Source: Tritrichomonas musculus
Taxonomy: Eukaryota; Parabasalia; Tritrichomonadida; Tritrichomonadidae
Direction of reading: 5' to 3'
DNA: 64,000 nt
Assembly: GCA_039105265.1 (NCBI GenBank)
Contig: JAPFFF010000018.1
Coordinates: forward strand, 1,984,001 to 2,048,000
The first letter of the stretch is position 1. Each line of letters opens with the position of its first letter. The translations under genes were made by a program, and so were the position numbers. Of the stretch, positions 1-10,939 are shown piece by piece. Under the pieces are notes generated by a model. The model made no database searches, was not told where the DNA came from, and saw only the letters and a program-made list of their open reading frames with translations.

Positions 1-192
1 TTAGAATTGACATTTAATGAAGAGGATCCTTTCGTTGAGGAGGAAGAGGAAGAGCCGGAAGAAGTCAACGAGACATTAGAACCAGATGAAATAGCCCTGA
101 AAAACAAAAAAGCTGTTGATTCAATGAGGAAGAAAATAGAAGACATGACAGTGACAATTCTGAATGCAAGCTCAAGCAAAGAGAAAATATGA
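1..192 (+). CDS. C-terminal end of an acidic coiled-coil protein (5' truncated by window)
   Basis: The frame is open from the first base of the window and ends at TGA (190-192), giving 63 residues of a longer protein. The visible part starts LELTFNEEDPF, runs through a glutamate-rich patch (EEEEEEPEE) and ends in a short charged helix (NKKAVDSMRKKIEDMTVTIL) that looks like coiled coil. There is no recognisable domain, so no function can be given. It must start upstream of the window; a TTG at base 7 is not a credible start. It is the only plus-strand gene before the kinase at 4.2 kb. Confidence 0.6.
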   Translation, partial: LELTFNEEDPFVEEEEEEPEEVNETLEPDEIALKNKKAVDSMRKKIEDMTVTILNASSSKEKI

Positions 193-765
193 TGAGACTA
201 TAAAACATTTTTTTTAAGCGACTTATTTGATTAAGGCACATTGAATTAATGATTTTAAAATTTTTTTTATGTTGATTATTAAAAATAAAGCTTCTTTTTA
301 ATATCAATATTTTGTTTTAATTAAATGAACATCAATTTAGCATTGATACTTTCATTATGGAGATTATCAAATTGATAATTTGCATTTTCTTATTTACAAG
401 CCAATGCCCAAGATAAAAACTAATTATCAATAACCATATAACATATTTTATAAATAACAATAAATAAACAAATAGGTTCATATGTAATTACATAAAATTC
501 AAATGAATTTGGTATATATATAAAATGAGAATGAGCGTTTTTGGAAACAATATACTTTCGATGAGAGAGTTGGATGCTCATGCATATTAAGCTAGTTTTA
601 TGAATTTTTCCAATTGTGGAGATAATATAAACAAATAATTTTCAGGGGATTTATAATTACAAATTCAATATCCTGGTAAATTTGCATTGTATGTTATGGA
701 CTGTGATGAAGTCAAACAAAAAAAAGAAAATACAAATCAAATTTAATTATTATTTAATTAATTAC
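193..765. other. AT-rich intergenic region
   Basis: Nothing coding is visible on either strand beyond short random frames. A minus-strand frame over 65-307 is the antisense shadow of the preceding gene's tail. Confidence 0.5.
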
Positions 766-3551
766 TTAATATTCTTTTAAATCGATCTTTACATTGGAAG
801 GTATTGATTTTTCACTTATTTTTGTTCCTTTAATAGCATATTTGTCAATTACAAAGAGCTCAGGATTTTCCTCAAATTCAATATTGAATTCAATATTCAT
901 AAGATTTCTACAATTTTCGAAGCAACTTTTTTCAATATGCTTAACATGAGAGGTGATTAAAATTAATTCAATTTGAGATGATTTGAATGCTCCTGTTCCA
1001 AATGAGACCAACATTGAATTTTTTTCGAATTCAACTTTTGTTAAATTATTGCAATTTTCGAAACAATATGAACAAATACGCTTGATATATGATGGTATAA
1101 ATGCTAGTGTAATATCACGGCATGTAAAAACAAGAATATCGAAATCTTTACTATTTTTATTCGATTTTCCAATGATCATTTTTCGATTGTTATCGAGATA
1201 TTTGTATTCTTTATTTTCAGGTGATAATTTAATATCAACCAATTTTGGAGTATTTTGACACCACCCTTCTCTTAATTCAATAAGATTTGCAGGAATATGC
1301 AAATCTTCAATTGAAGAATGACCAAAAGCATAGGAATCAATAAATTTAAGGCGTGAGTTTTCTGGTATATTCAATTTTTTTAGATTTTTACATGAACTAA
1401 AAGCACAATAAAAAATACCAGTAACATTGCTTGGTATTGAAATGTTCTCGATTTTGCTTTGTGAGAATGAGCTTTGATGTATTGATTGGAGTTTTGAATT
1501 ATCATCAAATATAATATTTTTTAAGGAGCATTGAGAAAAAGTAAAGCTATGGCATAATAAATGATTGAATTGCTGTTTCATTTAAATCATCACTTCCAAT
1601 TGAAATCAATTGCGAATTTTGCTCAAATTGAATACTTTTAAGAGTTTTACATAGTTCAAAACAAAATGGACTGATGTATTTGATACTTGATGGAATAAAA
1701 GCACTTGTTATGTCACGGGACGCAAATTCAAGAACATCAAATTTATCAAGATATTTAAAGCTTTTAATTTCTGGAGAAATGAATACAGCATGCAAACATG
1801 GTGTATTTTTGCACCATCCATCAATGGTATTTCAAATGACTTGGTATTTCAAATGCAAGAATATGGCTTCCATAAAATGCTCAATATCCAATTGTTTTTA
1901 ATTCTGGATTTGGTGGTATTCTAAGTATTTTAAGACCACGGAAGTTATTAATCACAATTTTTTGAAGATGTGATGATATGTCTACAAATACAAAACTTGT
2001 TTGTAAAAATACATCTGTTCCTATTGAAATAAGTTCAGAATCATTTTGAATTATTGCATATCTTAATTGTTCACAGCGAAAGAAAGCTCTTTTTCCAATT
2101 ATTTTAACAGAAGATGGAATATCAATTTGTTGAAGGGAACAACAATCTGAAAAAGCTTCTTTTTGAATAGAAATCAACTGAGAATTTTAATCAAATGTTA
2201 TATTTTGAAGTCGATTACAAAAAGTAAATGCGAAAGGACTAGGGTTGCATAGGGTCAAAAAATTGAAGAAGTGGGCAGCCCACTGGGCAATTGAGCCTCA
2301 AAAATTATGATGATGTGATGTGATCAATTGTACAATGTAAAGGCCACTTTTTAAGGACATCATTAAAGTGTGAACTTTTCGGTATTGAATAAAAGCATAA
2401 AATATATATCAATACTTCCAAATTATGAAAATGATGATATTTGTTCTGAATTTGATTACCAGTTGTGGAATGTAGTTGCATTTGAATCTATTAATTCATC
2501 ATTTTTATTATTATTTGAACTAAAAAAAATCGGTAATGTGCCCTTTGTTCATGGAATTCTTTTTATTTATTTTGTGAATTCTGTTAATTAAAATGTCTTT
2601 TTTAAATATTATATCTTTTCTTAATTATTTTAAACAATATATTTATATATTATATTTTATAATGAGTATCTATTTTTAATATGTAATAATATAATGATTA
2701 AATATACTTTAAACGAGAATATTCATAAATATTTATTTTTTTTAATTTATTAAATTATTCAATAATAAAAATAAAATTATTTTAATTTTTTTAATATTTT
2801 ATTTACATTTTATATGATTTTTAAATATATTGATATTTATTTCACTTTATTATCCTAATTTTATGATTATTTTAATGAAATATCTTGCCAAAAATCCATT
2901 CCAAACTTTATTTTATTTATATACAAAAATATGTTTGAATTTTTTTATTTTATCAAACACAATAATCAATTAATATCATATATTAAAGAAAAGATAATGA
3001 TTTAAAAAGAAAAATATTAAAAATAGCTTTTGAATTTATCATATAACTTCCCTTGGGCTAGCCCAGCCCCGATTAAAAAGGATTGAAAAAATGGGCTATC
3101 GTCGCTGCCCAGCCACTTTGCCCAGGGCAAATTTTTATTTTTTAACTGAAAAATTGAATGAAAACATAGAAAAGTATCCAGCCCAATAGAATTTATAAAT
3201 AACAACAGAATTTATCTTTGAAAAAATTGAATATATAAACAAATAAATAAAAAAATAAAAACTCCAAAATATCTATTTTAATTTTAATTATATTTTATTA
3301 TTTTTATGCAAAACAACATATTTAAAATATACATATTTTTAAGAAAAGTTAAATATAATTAATAGGGTTGCAAAACAACATATTTAAAATATTCAACTAA
3401 TAATTTGCTTATACCCGTTGGGTTATCAAAATAACTTGGGTGGGCAGCTTTTTTGCCCAAACCGTGCCAAATGCAACCCTAGAAAGGACATATATGTTTT
3501 ATATAAGATGGAATATGGACTCTTATTAGATTATAAACCTAATTGTATCAT
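766..3551 (-). pseudogene. BspA-like leucine-rich repeat (LRR_5) gene, broken and split by a hAT-like element
   Basis: Read on the minus strand, the translation shows TpLRR/BspA-type repeats (pattern: IPSSVK-I-FxxCxxLxxIxF). Recognisable pieces lie at 766-1581 (271 residues), 1547-1795, 1881-2177 and upstream to about 3525. The pieces are in different frames: 1881-2177 and 1547-1795 are shifted relative to the others, and an in-frame stop precedes NSQLISI near 2190. The repeat HICPFAFTFCNRL is continuous only if the 1,242-bp insertion at 2240-3481 is removed, so the insertion landed inside an existing repeat. A TTTTCAAAA promoter-like element and an ATG (3549-3551) mark the old start; that ATG is one base out of frame with the repeats. 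Trichomonad BspA proteins are usually surface or secreted adhesin-like proteins, but no signal peptide or membrane segment is visible here. It could be a multi-part gene, but several independent frame breaks plus a transposon make a pseudogene far more likely. Confidence 0.8.
2240..3481. mobile_element. Non-autonomous hAT-like element (1,242 bp) with 8-bp target duplication
   Basis: The ends are inverted: TAGGGTTGCAT on the left and ATGCAACCCTA on the right. The flanking 8 bases, GAAAGGAC, are repeated exactly at 2232-2239 and 3482-3489. An 8-bp duplication with ends starting YAGGG is the hAT signature. GGGCAGCCCA/GGGCAA-type short repeats, direct and inverted, cluster near both ends (about 2271-2295, 3050-3130, 3440-3460), as expected of subterminal transposase-binding sites. 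There is no transposase frame; the longest internal frame is about 62 codons. It sits in the BspA-like pseudogene. Confidence 0.85.
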
Positions 3552-3554
3552 AAT

Positions 3555-3568
3555 AAACTTTTGAAAAT
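3555..3568 (-). promoter_or_regulatory. TTTTCAAAA initiator-like element of the dead BspA gene
   Basis: On the minus strand the sequence reads ATTTTCAAAAGTTT and is followed 3 bases later by ATG (3549-3551). The same element precedes several intact genes in this window. Its TCA core resembles the trichomonad initiator (Inr, TCA+1). It is a promoter fossil left upstream of the broken LRR gene. Confidence 0.45.
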
Positions 3569-3602
3569 TGAAAAGGTCAATTGCCCATAAACTTTGTTTT
3601 TT

Positions 3603-4100
3603 AATTTTCAATTCTCGTTCGGCCACTTTTTGAAGGCCTATAAACATTAAAATATTTTACCTAGCTTTTTCAATTAAAATAAAAAAATTTTTTGAGAGAA
3701 AATAAATATGTCTTCAACTTTTTGTTTACTTTTATAAGTTTGATAATTTTAGAGCAATTTCTTGTCCAGCTAAATTCATACAACGGAAACGTAACGAATA
3801 TAGGCAGAAGACTTCTACCTTCCATGTGCCTTAATGATATAGTCAGGTGTACCTTTTTGGCCGCAATGATAGGCACCACCATTTCTGAAAGAGTGCCAAT
3901 TATACGATTGGTAATCAGCAATACCTATTTGATGTAAAATAACTTGTAAATGAGATCGTAAAGCATGCTCTTTGACATGACAAATTCCATCTCATGAATA
4001 ATTATTTTTTATTCAAAAAGTTTTAAATTTTAATTATCTACTTATTTTGAATACATAGCAACGGACGGCCTTCAAAAAGTGTCCACGAGAATTGAAAATT
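3603..4100. mobile_element. 498-bp inverted-repeat (MITE-like) element
   Basis: The left arm (3603-3638) and right arm (4067-4100) are inverted copies. They share AATTTTCAATTCTCGT and CACTTTTTGAAGGCC, with a small difference between the two blocks. A frame of 80-odd codons is open on both strands inside (about 3670-3937), but it matches no family I recognise. No convincing target duplication was found. It ends 77 bp before the kinase start codon at 4178. Confidence 0.6.
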
Positions 4101-4177
4101 TATTTCAAAAATTGAATGATTTATTTTTTACACGCGAAAATTAAAAAACCAAGTATATTTTAAAACAAATCTAAGTG

Positions 4178-5203
4178 ATGATAGATTTTGATGGACTATT
4201 TTTCGATACAGATGATTATGTATTTGAATCTAATGAGCAAATTGGTGAAGGAAGGTATGGTAAAGTTTATATTGTCAAATGCATTAAAGATGATAATTAT
4301 TATGCTGCGAAGATCATCAAAATTAACAAAGGATTATCAGCACAAGAACATCAAAATTTGCTGAGAGAATCATCAATTCTTCGGAAATTAAATCATCCCT
4401 CAATAATTAAATTTTATGGAATTAATTTTCAATCTTTGACTGATATAAGCAAGCTTGAACCAACAATTCTAACAGAATATATGCCAAAAGGATCGTTAAG
4501 GTCTTTATTTTCCACATTTACTGCAACAAAAAAATATATTTGTATACTTGGTATTTCAAATGCAATGAAATATCTTCATGAACAAGGAATCATTCACAAA
4601 GATTTGAAATTAGATAATATTCTAATAGATCAAGATGATTTTCCAAGAATTTGTGATTTTGGTCTTTCAATTTGCTTTCCTCAATCACTCACAATGTCAA
4701 TGAATTTTACGGCAACTGACTTTCTTGGAACTCCAATGTTTATGTCACCAGAATTGCTCAAAGGTGATGATCGTTATGGTCCTGGTATTGATGTATATGC
4801 ATTTTCAATGTTGGTTTATGAATTAATAACAAATCGATCGCCTTTTCCCTCAAATTTATCTTTTTACACATTGGCAAGCAAAGTAATTAATGGAGAACGG
4901 CCAAATCGTGATCCTTCAATTTCAAATAAGATGTGGAAGTTATTAGAACTTTGTTGGCAAGAAAAAGATAATGAAAGACCTTCTTTTGAAATCATATTTT
5001 CAATTCTTATAAATGATTTAACGTATTTTTCTCAGCCAATTAATCGTGATGAAATTATGAACTATATCAATCGGTTTGATATGAATTACGTTCCCAGTTC
5101 AGGTGTGCTCAAGTTTGCATGTCAATTGGAAAATACAGAACTTGTTCAATCTCTTCTTTCAATTGAAGCAATTGATGTTAACAAAAAGTTTATTTCAATT
5201 TAA
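4178..5203 (+). CDS. Protein kinase with C-terminal ankyrin continuation (first coding block)
   Basis: Serine/threonine-type protein kinase of the large trichomonad kinase-repeat class. From ATG at 4178 (the preceding GTG is not used): the glycine loop IGEGRYGKV is near residue 22, AAKIIK carries the ATP-anchoring lysine (about 45), HKDLKLDN is the catalytic loop (about 139; HRD to HKD, catalytic Asp kept), DFG is near 158, then SPELL in the APE position, DVYAFSMLVYEL (subdomain IX) and an ERPSF tail (subdomain XI). So it looks catalytically competent. After residue 290 comes one ankyrin-like unit (FACQLENTELVQSLLSIEA). The frame then stops at 5203, right where the first 90-bp ankyrin module would follow. 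The true gene probably extends to 10939. A TATTTCAAAAATT element at 4101-4115 may be the promoter, with a short upstream ORF before the kinase ATG. Confidence 0.85.
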   Translation: MIDFDGLFFDTDDYVFESNEQIGEGRYGKVYIVKCIKDDNYYAAKIIKINKGLSAQEHQNLLRESSILRKLNHPSIIKFYGINFQSLTDISKLEPTILTEYMPKGSLRSLFSTFTATKKYICILGISNAMKYLHEQGIIHKDLKLDNILIDQDDFPRICDFGLSICFPQSLTMSMNFTATDFLGTPMFMSPELLKGDDRYGPGIDVYAFSMLVYELITNRSPFPSNLSFYTLASKVINGERPNRDPSISNKMWKLLELCWQEKDNERPSFEIIFSILINDLTYFSQPINRDEIMNYINRFDMNYVPSSGVLKFACQLENTELVQSLLSIEAIDVNKKFISI

Positions 5204-5278
5204 GTTTTTGAATGGACAAACTGAAATTAAAAGTTATAAATTTTTTAATGAAATTTAATGATTTATTTAGCATATAAG

Positions 5279-6232
5279 ACGCCACTTACAATTGCAATTG
5301 ATAAAGGAAATGCTGATATTGTTAATTTATTATTAAATCATCAAAATATTGATGTGAATCTAAAATTGGTTTCATTTAATTACTGTTTATAAAGTTTATA
5401 ATTACCTTTTTACATTCAATTAATTGTCAATAATTTAAATGGCATTCAACAATTTACATTAATGCAATTAAAAGTTTTCTATTCATATGAAATTTCAAAA
5501 AAATCAATAAATGAAATTACGATAAATAAAAATTTAATGAAATTTTAAATTTGTTTTTTTCAAAAGACAGCACTGATAGCTGCTATTGATAAAGGAAATG
5601 CTGATATTGTTAATTTATTATTAAATCATCAAAATATTGATGTGAATCTAAAATTGGTTTCATTTAATTACTGTTTATAAAGTTTATAATTACCTTTTTA
5701 CATTCAATTAATTGTCAATAATTTAAATGGCATTCAACAATTTACATTAATGCAATTAAAAGTTTTCTATTCATATGAAATTTCAAAAAAATCAATAAAT
5801 GAAATTACGATAAATAAAAATTTAATGAAATTTTAAATTTGTTTTTTTCAAAAGACAGCACTGATAGCTGCTATTGATAAAGGAAATGCTGATATTGTTA
5901 ATTTATTATTAAATCATCAAAATATTGATGTGAACCTAAAATTGGTTTCATTTAATTACTGTTTATAAAGTTTATAATTACCTTTTTACATTCAATTAAT
6001 TGTCAATAATTTAAATGGCATTCAACAATTTACATTAATGCAATTAAAAGTTTTCTATTCATATGAAATTTCAAAAAAATCAATAAATGAAATTACGATA
6101 AATAAAAATTTAATGAAATTTTAAATTTGTTTTTTTCAAAAGACAGCACTGATAGCTGCTATTGATAAAGGAAATGCTGATATTGTTAATTTATTATTAA
6201 ATCATCAAAATATTGATGTGAACCTAAAATTA
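5279..6232 (+). repeat. 288-bp tandem repeat: ankyrin module (90 bp) plus spacer (198 bp)
   Basis: Modules at 5279-5368, 5567-5656, 5855-5944 and 6143-6232 are spaced exactly 288 bp apart. Three complete 198-bp spacers (5369-5566, 5657-5854, 5945-6142) are nearly identical. Each module encodes 30 residues ending NHQNIDVNLKL; the last three are virtually identical (TALIAAIDKGNADIVN...) and the first begins TPLTIAIDKG. Each spacer begins GTTTCATTTAATT, contains stops in the coding frame and ends TTTTTTTCAAAAG just before ACA. The spacer length is divisible by three. After the fourth module the spacer changes abruptly into a T-run (about 6234-6254). The unit of amplification was therefore module plus spacer together, and recent. 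Confidence 0.9.
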
Positions 6233-6408
6233 GTTTTTTTTTTTTTTTTTTTTTAAAGTTTTTTTTTATAATATTTTAATTCAATTAAAATAATCAATAA
6301 TTCAAATGGCATTCATACAAAATCATTCATCAAATTTCACCATTTAATTTAAAAATGAAATTTCACAATGATTGTTTTTAATGAAATTCATTTGTTTAAT
6401 TTCATAAT

Positions 6409-9400
6409 ACAGCATTGACAGTCGCCATTGAAAAAGGAAATGTTGAAATTGTTGATTTGTTATTAAATTATCAAAATATAGATATAAATATTAAATTAAT
6501 TTCATTTGATGTTTTGTTTAATTTGGTTTTTGAGTGTTTTTATATTTATTCAATTTCAAAAATTATATATATAAATGAAATTAAATCAAAAACATTTACA
6601 AAATTTTGTGTCTAATTTATGAATGAAATTTTTAAAAGATTTTAAATGAAATTTTTGATTGAATTTCAAAAAACTCCATTGATTTATGCAATTAATGAAG
6701 GAAAAATTGATATTATTACTCTATTAATGATCCATCCAAATATTGATATAAATCTTAAAATGGTTTCTATTTTAGATTTTTAATCTAATTTTTTTTGCAT
6801 TTTAAATTCAATTTTTTTTGGAATATTTTAATGTCATTTAAAAATATGCCATTTAAATGATATTCTTAAATGGTATTTTAATAGAATTTTTATATTATTA
6901 TAATCCAATGAAATTTTGATTTTTTTATAAATACAATTTCAAAATATGATGCATTTATACAATTTCAATTTTTATTCACATGTAATTTAAAGCGAATATT
7001 TTAATGAAATTGAATTAATTTATTATTTGTGACATTCAAAAAAAAATATTATTAAATAATGTCTTTCATTAAAATTTTCAATAAAATTCTTTTAATTGTT
7101 TTATACTATTATAAAAATCATCTTTAATAAAATTTTAAAAATTTTGTTAATACAATTTTGGCCTTGATTTTTTTAATGTAATTACAAATGTTTTTTTTTA
7201 TTCAATTTTGGAATAAATTTGTATACTGTCTTAAATAGATTGTTTTAATGTAATTTGTAATAAATATTTGGATTTAATTTAATATAATATATTTGAATGA
7301 AATTATTGATAATATTTTATAAATCAGCATTACAAATCGCTATCGAAAAGGATGATATAAATATTATTCATGCTTTGTTGTCAAATATAAATATTCAAAT
7401 CAATCAAGAATTAATTTTCTTTATATTTTTTTAAATTCAGTTTTTTTATTTATTATTTAAATTCAATTACACATTAAATTTATATATAAGATTTAATACT
7501 GGCGTTTTCATAAAATTTAAAGTTTTATATTTAATGTAATTATAAATTTATTTATTTAAATATAATTAGAAAGTTTTTTTGTAATGAAATTAAAACTTAT
7601 TTTTTCAAATGAAATTTTTTTTTACTTTTTTTTAGCTTATTTCAAAATATGCTTTTTAATGATGTTTATATTTATTAAATATTATGAAATTTGAATTCAA
7701 TTTTTAAGCAAAGATATTCATCATTCAAACATTTTGATGAAGTTATAATTACTTATTTAAATATAATTCAATTATATTTATTTTGATATAATTCTTATTT
7801 TTCTTTTCAAATAAGATTTAATTCAAGATAATTAATATGATTTAAAATCATTATTTTAATTTGGTTTTCAATTTGATATATTGAAAAAGTTCGAAATGTG
7901 ATTTTAATGAAATTCATAATTAATTATTTGTCATGAAATTTATGCTTAATTATTTAAAAACAATTATATTTTTATTTTTAAATACGATTTTTATTTATAA
8001 AAATATATCAATCAGCCATATATTTCGCTGTTGAAAAAGATAATCCAGATGTGATTGAACTTTTATTAACAATACCAACAATTAACTTAAATCTTAAATC
8101 AATTTTCAATGAACAATGTTTTATGTGGTTTCAAGCATGATATATTATCATACTGTCTCGAAAAAAGCAAATTTTATAAGGTTTTAATTCCAAAATATTC
8201 AAATTATTTAAATTTAAAATTATGCATGATATTTTGAAATCTAACGGATTCATTCAATTATGCTAAAAATTTTCAATTCAATTTAAATAACAATTTTAAA
8301 TGAAATTTAACTAATTATAATTTTAATAAAATTTCAAAAAAAAAATGTATTTTCATATCATTCTTTTTAAAATACTTTGATGAAATTTAATATATAGAGA
8401 TTTTTATATCATTTATAATTTTGTATTTTTGATGAAGTTCATATTTTCACATTATTATGGAATTCGATTCTATATTTTTTGTAGAATTTTAGTATCCTTA
8501 TTTTAATATAATTTTAAATTATCTTTTAAAATGAAATTTGAACTAAAAATTTATAGGTCAATAATTGAAATGGCAATTGAAAAAGGAAATATTGATATTA
8601 TTTCGATGTTATTAGCACATAGATTTATTGATATCAATCTTAAATTAATTTATATTTTATTTTAAATATAGTTTTTATTTTATTTTTATTCAATTTACTT
8701 TTTGGATAATTTTATAAAATTTGAAAATTCAAAATTTTTATATAATTAGTCAATTAATATTATAAATACAATTCATTTTTTCCTTTTCAATATGATTCTA
8801 TATTATTTTGTATAATAAAATTAGTTTTAAATTTTTTATACAATTTTATTTATACTTTTATCATGTTCAATATTTTAATTATTTATATCATTGAAAATTA
8901 GAATTTATTAATGAAATTATATCATAAAGATTTTTATCCCATTTTATATTTAAGGCTTTCATACAATTTTAAACTAATATTTTCATAAGATCTATATCAT
9001 TTAAAGAGTCACTTTTCAATAAAATTTAGATAATTTTTGTCAATAAAATTTCATTTTATTATTTTAATACAATTCAAAACAAAAAATTTTTAATGAAATT
9101 GAATATATAAATTTTTACACAATTTCAAAATTGGTTTTGTTATCAAATTCATAGTTACTTATTTACAAATACGCTATACATTATGCTATTGAAAGAGGAA
9201 ATCCAGAAATAGTTAGAGTTTTGTTATCAAAACCAAATATAGATGTCAATGCCAAAACAATTTTTTTACAATCTTTTTTTTTTTATATAATTTCATTTCA
9301 CCAAATCATCATACAATTAATATAAAATATTTAATAAAGTTTCTAGTAACAATTATATATGTAATTTAAAAATTTATTATTTTTATGATATTTACAATCT

Positions 9401-10939
9401 AAAAAATTTTAATACAATTTAAAATCATTTATTTTTGATACAATTTATATTATCCTTATTAAATACAATTAATATTTTTTATTTTGATGAAATTTAATAT
9501 TTTTTTTCATGAAATTATATTTAAATAAACAAATATAATTCAAAATGTTTTTTTAATGCAATTACATTCTTTATATTTTCATCGAATTATATGTAAATTG
9601 TTTTAGTGATATTTCAATTTTTTTTAATCGAATTTAAAATATATTTTAATTTAATTAATATATATATATATTTATTCAATTCAAAATAAAATATTTAAAT
9701 GTAATTATTATGAAACATTTTAATTCAATTTGATATTTAGTTTTTTCATAGCATTTGGCCAAAAAATATTTTATATAATTACAGTATCACATTAAAATAT
9801 AATTTCAATAAAAAAATTAAATGCGATTTCAGTTTTTATTTTTCATGTAATTAGAATTTTTTTTTTGTTATGGAATTTCTCTTAAAATTATATTTATATA
9901 ATTTTTATTTTTTAATTATATGGAATTAAAAATAAAAAGTTTAATGGAATTTTAAAAAATTTTATCGTTATGCAGTTTTGCATTTCATATTTACATATAA
10001 TTACATTTAAATTTAAATGGCATTTTAATTTATATTTATTTATTTCATTTTAATTTCAAATTTTTATCTAATTTATTATATCATATTTCATATAGTTTTA
10101 TCTTATCTTTTTGTTTGGAATTTTTATATTTTTTTTTATTATATTTTAATAATTTTTTTTTGATGCAATTCCAAAAATTTTTTTCAATATGGTTTAATTG
10201 CCATTTTTCATCCAATTCTAAATATAAATTTTTAATATAATTTGCTTTTTTATTTGAATGTAGTTTCACATATATCTTTTTCATGGAATTTCTTTTTTTC
10301 TTATTTGATTTAATTCTAATCAAATTTTTTTAATGCAATTTTTCATTTCTATTTATATGCAATTTCGCTTTTTTCTTCATCCAATTCTTAATAAATTTTA
10401 ACATAATTCAAAAATAAAAATTTTATATAGTTCTTATTTTCAAATTTTCACGTGATTTTAAACAAAATATTTTTAATGCAATTCTATTCATTATTTTCAA
10501 TCTAATTTGAAAATATTTTTTAATGCAATTTCTATTAATAGTTTTTTTATATGATTTAAATTCACAAATTAAATGCTATTTTCGATTTCTTTTCTTTCAC
10601 GTCGTTTTAGTTCCAGTTTTTTGTAAAGTTCATATTTTGTTATTTCATGACATATCCTTTTTAATTTGTATGACATTTCGAATCATTTGATTATATCAAA
10701 TATAAATATTATTTTTATTCAACGCCATTACATTTAGCTGCTGAAAGTGGAAATATTGAAATCGTTCGACTTTTAGTTCATCATGAAGGGATTAAAAAAA
10801 ATATAAAAAATGGAATTTTATATTCTTTTTTTGAACAATATTTTTTTATTTGAAATTGTATGGTTTTTAATTATTTTTTTAATGAAAAAAGCCTATTGAT
10901 CTAACCAATAATAATGAAATAAAGGAATTATTGCATTAA
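6409..10939 (+). other. Six more single-ankyrin 90-bp coding modules plus terminal exon-like block
   Basis: Modules, all open and 30 codons: 6409-6498 (TALTVAIEKGNVEIV), 6673-6762 (TPLIYAINEGKIDII), 7324-7413 (SALQIAIEKDDINII), 8012-8101 (SAIYFAVEKDNPDVI), 8558-8647 (SIIEMAIEKGNIDII), 9170-9259 (YAIHYAIERGNPEIV). A further incomplete repeat starts at 10722 (TPLHLAAESGNIEIV). About 80 bp further on, a last block 10889-10939 reads KPIDLTNNNEIKELLH then TAA, the usual ending of trichomonad ankyrin proteins. Spacers between the modules are 174-1,462 bp, full of stops, and begin GTTT or ATTT. They end in TTTCAAAA-like sequence or a variant of it. The simplest reading is one kinase-ankyrin gene spanning 4178-10939 whose spacers are removed from the RNA. 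A decaying module array is the alternative. Confidence 0.65.
10325..10560. repeat. Degenerate ~24-bp spacer repeat (ATGCAATT/ATGAAATT core)
   Basis: In the spacer before the last ankyrin module, the core ATGCAATT or a variant (ATCCAATT, ATAATT, GTGATT, TCTAATT) recurs at about 10333, 10357, 10379, 10403, 10427, 10452, 10476, 10500 and 10523, a period of 22-25 bp. Each core is followed by a T-rich filler. The same core (mostly AATGAAATTT) is scattered through all spacers from 5.2 to 10.7 kb and reappears at 47.1-47.8 kb. Confidence 0.6.

Noticed and set aside
3670-3937. Transposase remnant in the 498-bp inverted-repeat element
   Set aside because: Both strands are open for about 80 codons, but neither translation shows a recognisable transposase motif.
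5369-5566. Ordinary GT-AG introns between ankyrin modules
   Set aside because: The three 198-bp spacers do run GTTTCATTT...CAAAAG and splice in phase, but other spacers begin ATTT or lack AG at the module edge, and none carries GTATGT or the ACTAACACACAG-like acceptor, so the ordinary intron call is not applied to the whole set.
10081-10323. 80-codon minus-strand frame in the ankyrin spacer
   Set aside because: Translation is a lysine/asparagine low-complexity product of the AT-rich 24-bp repeats; no start context or family.
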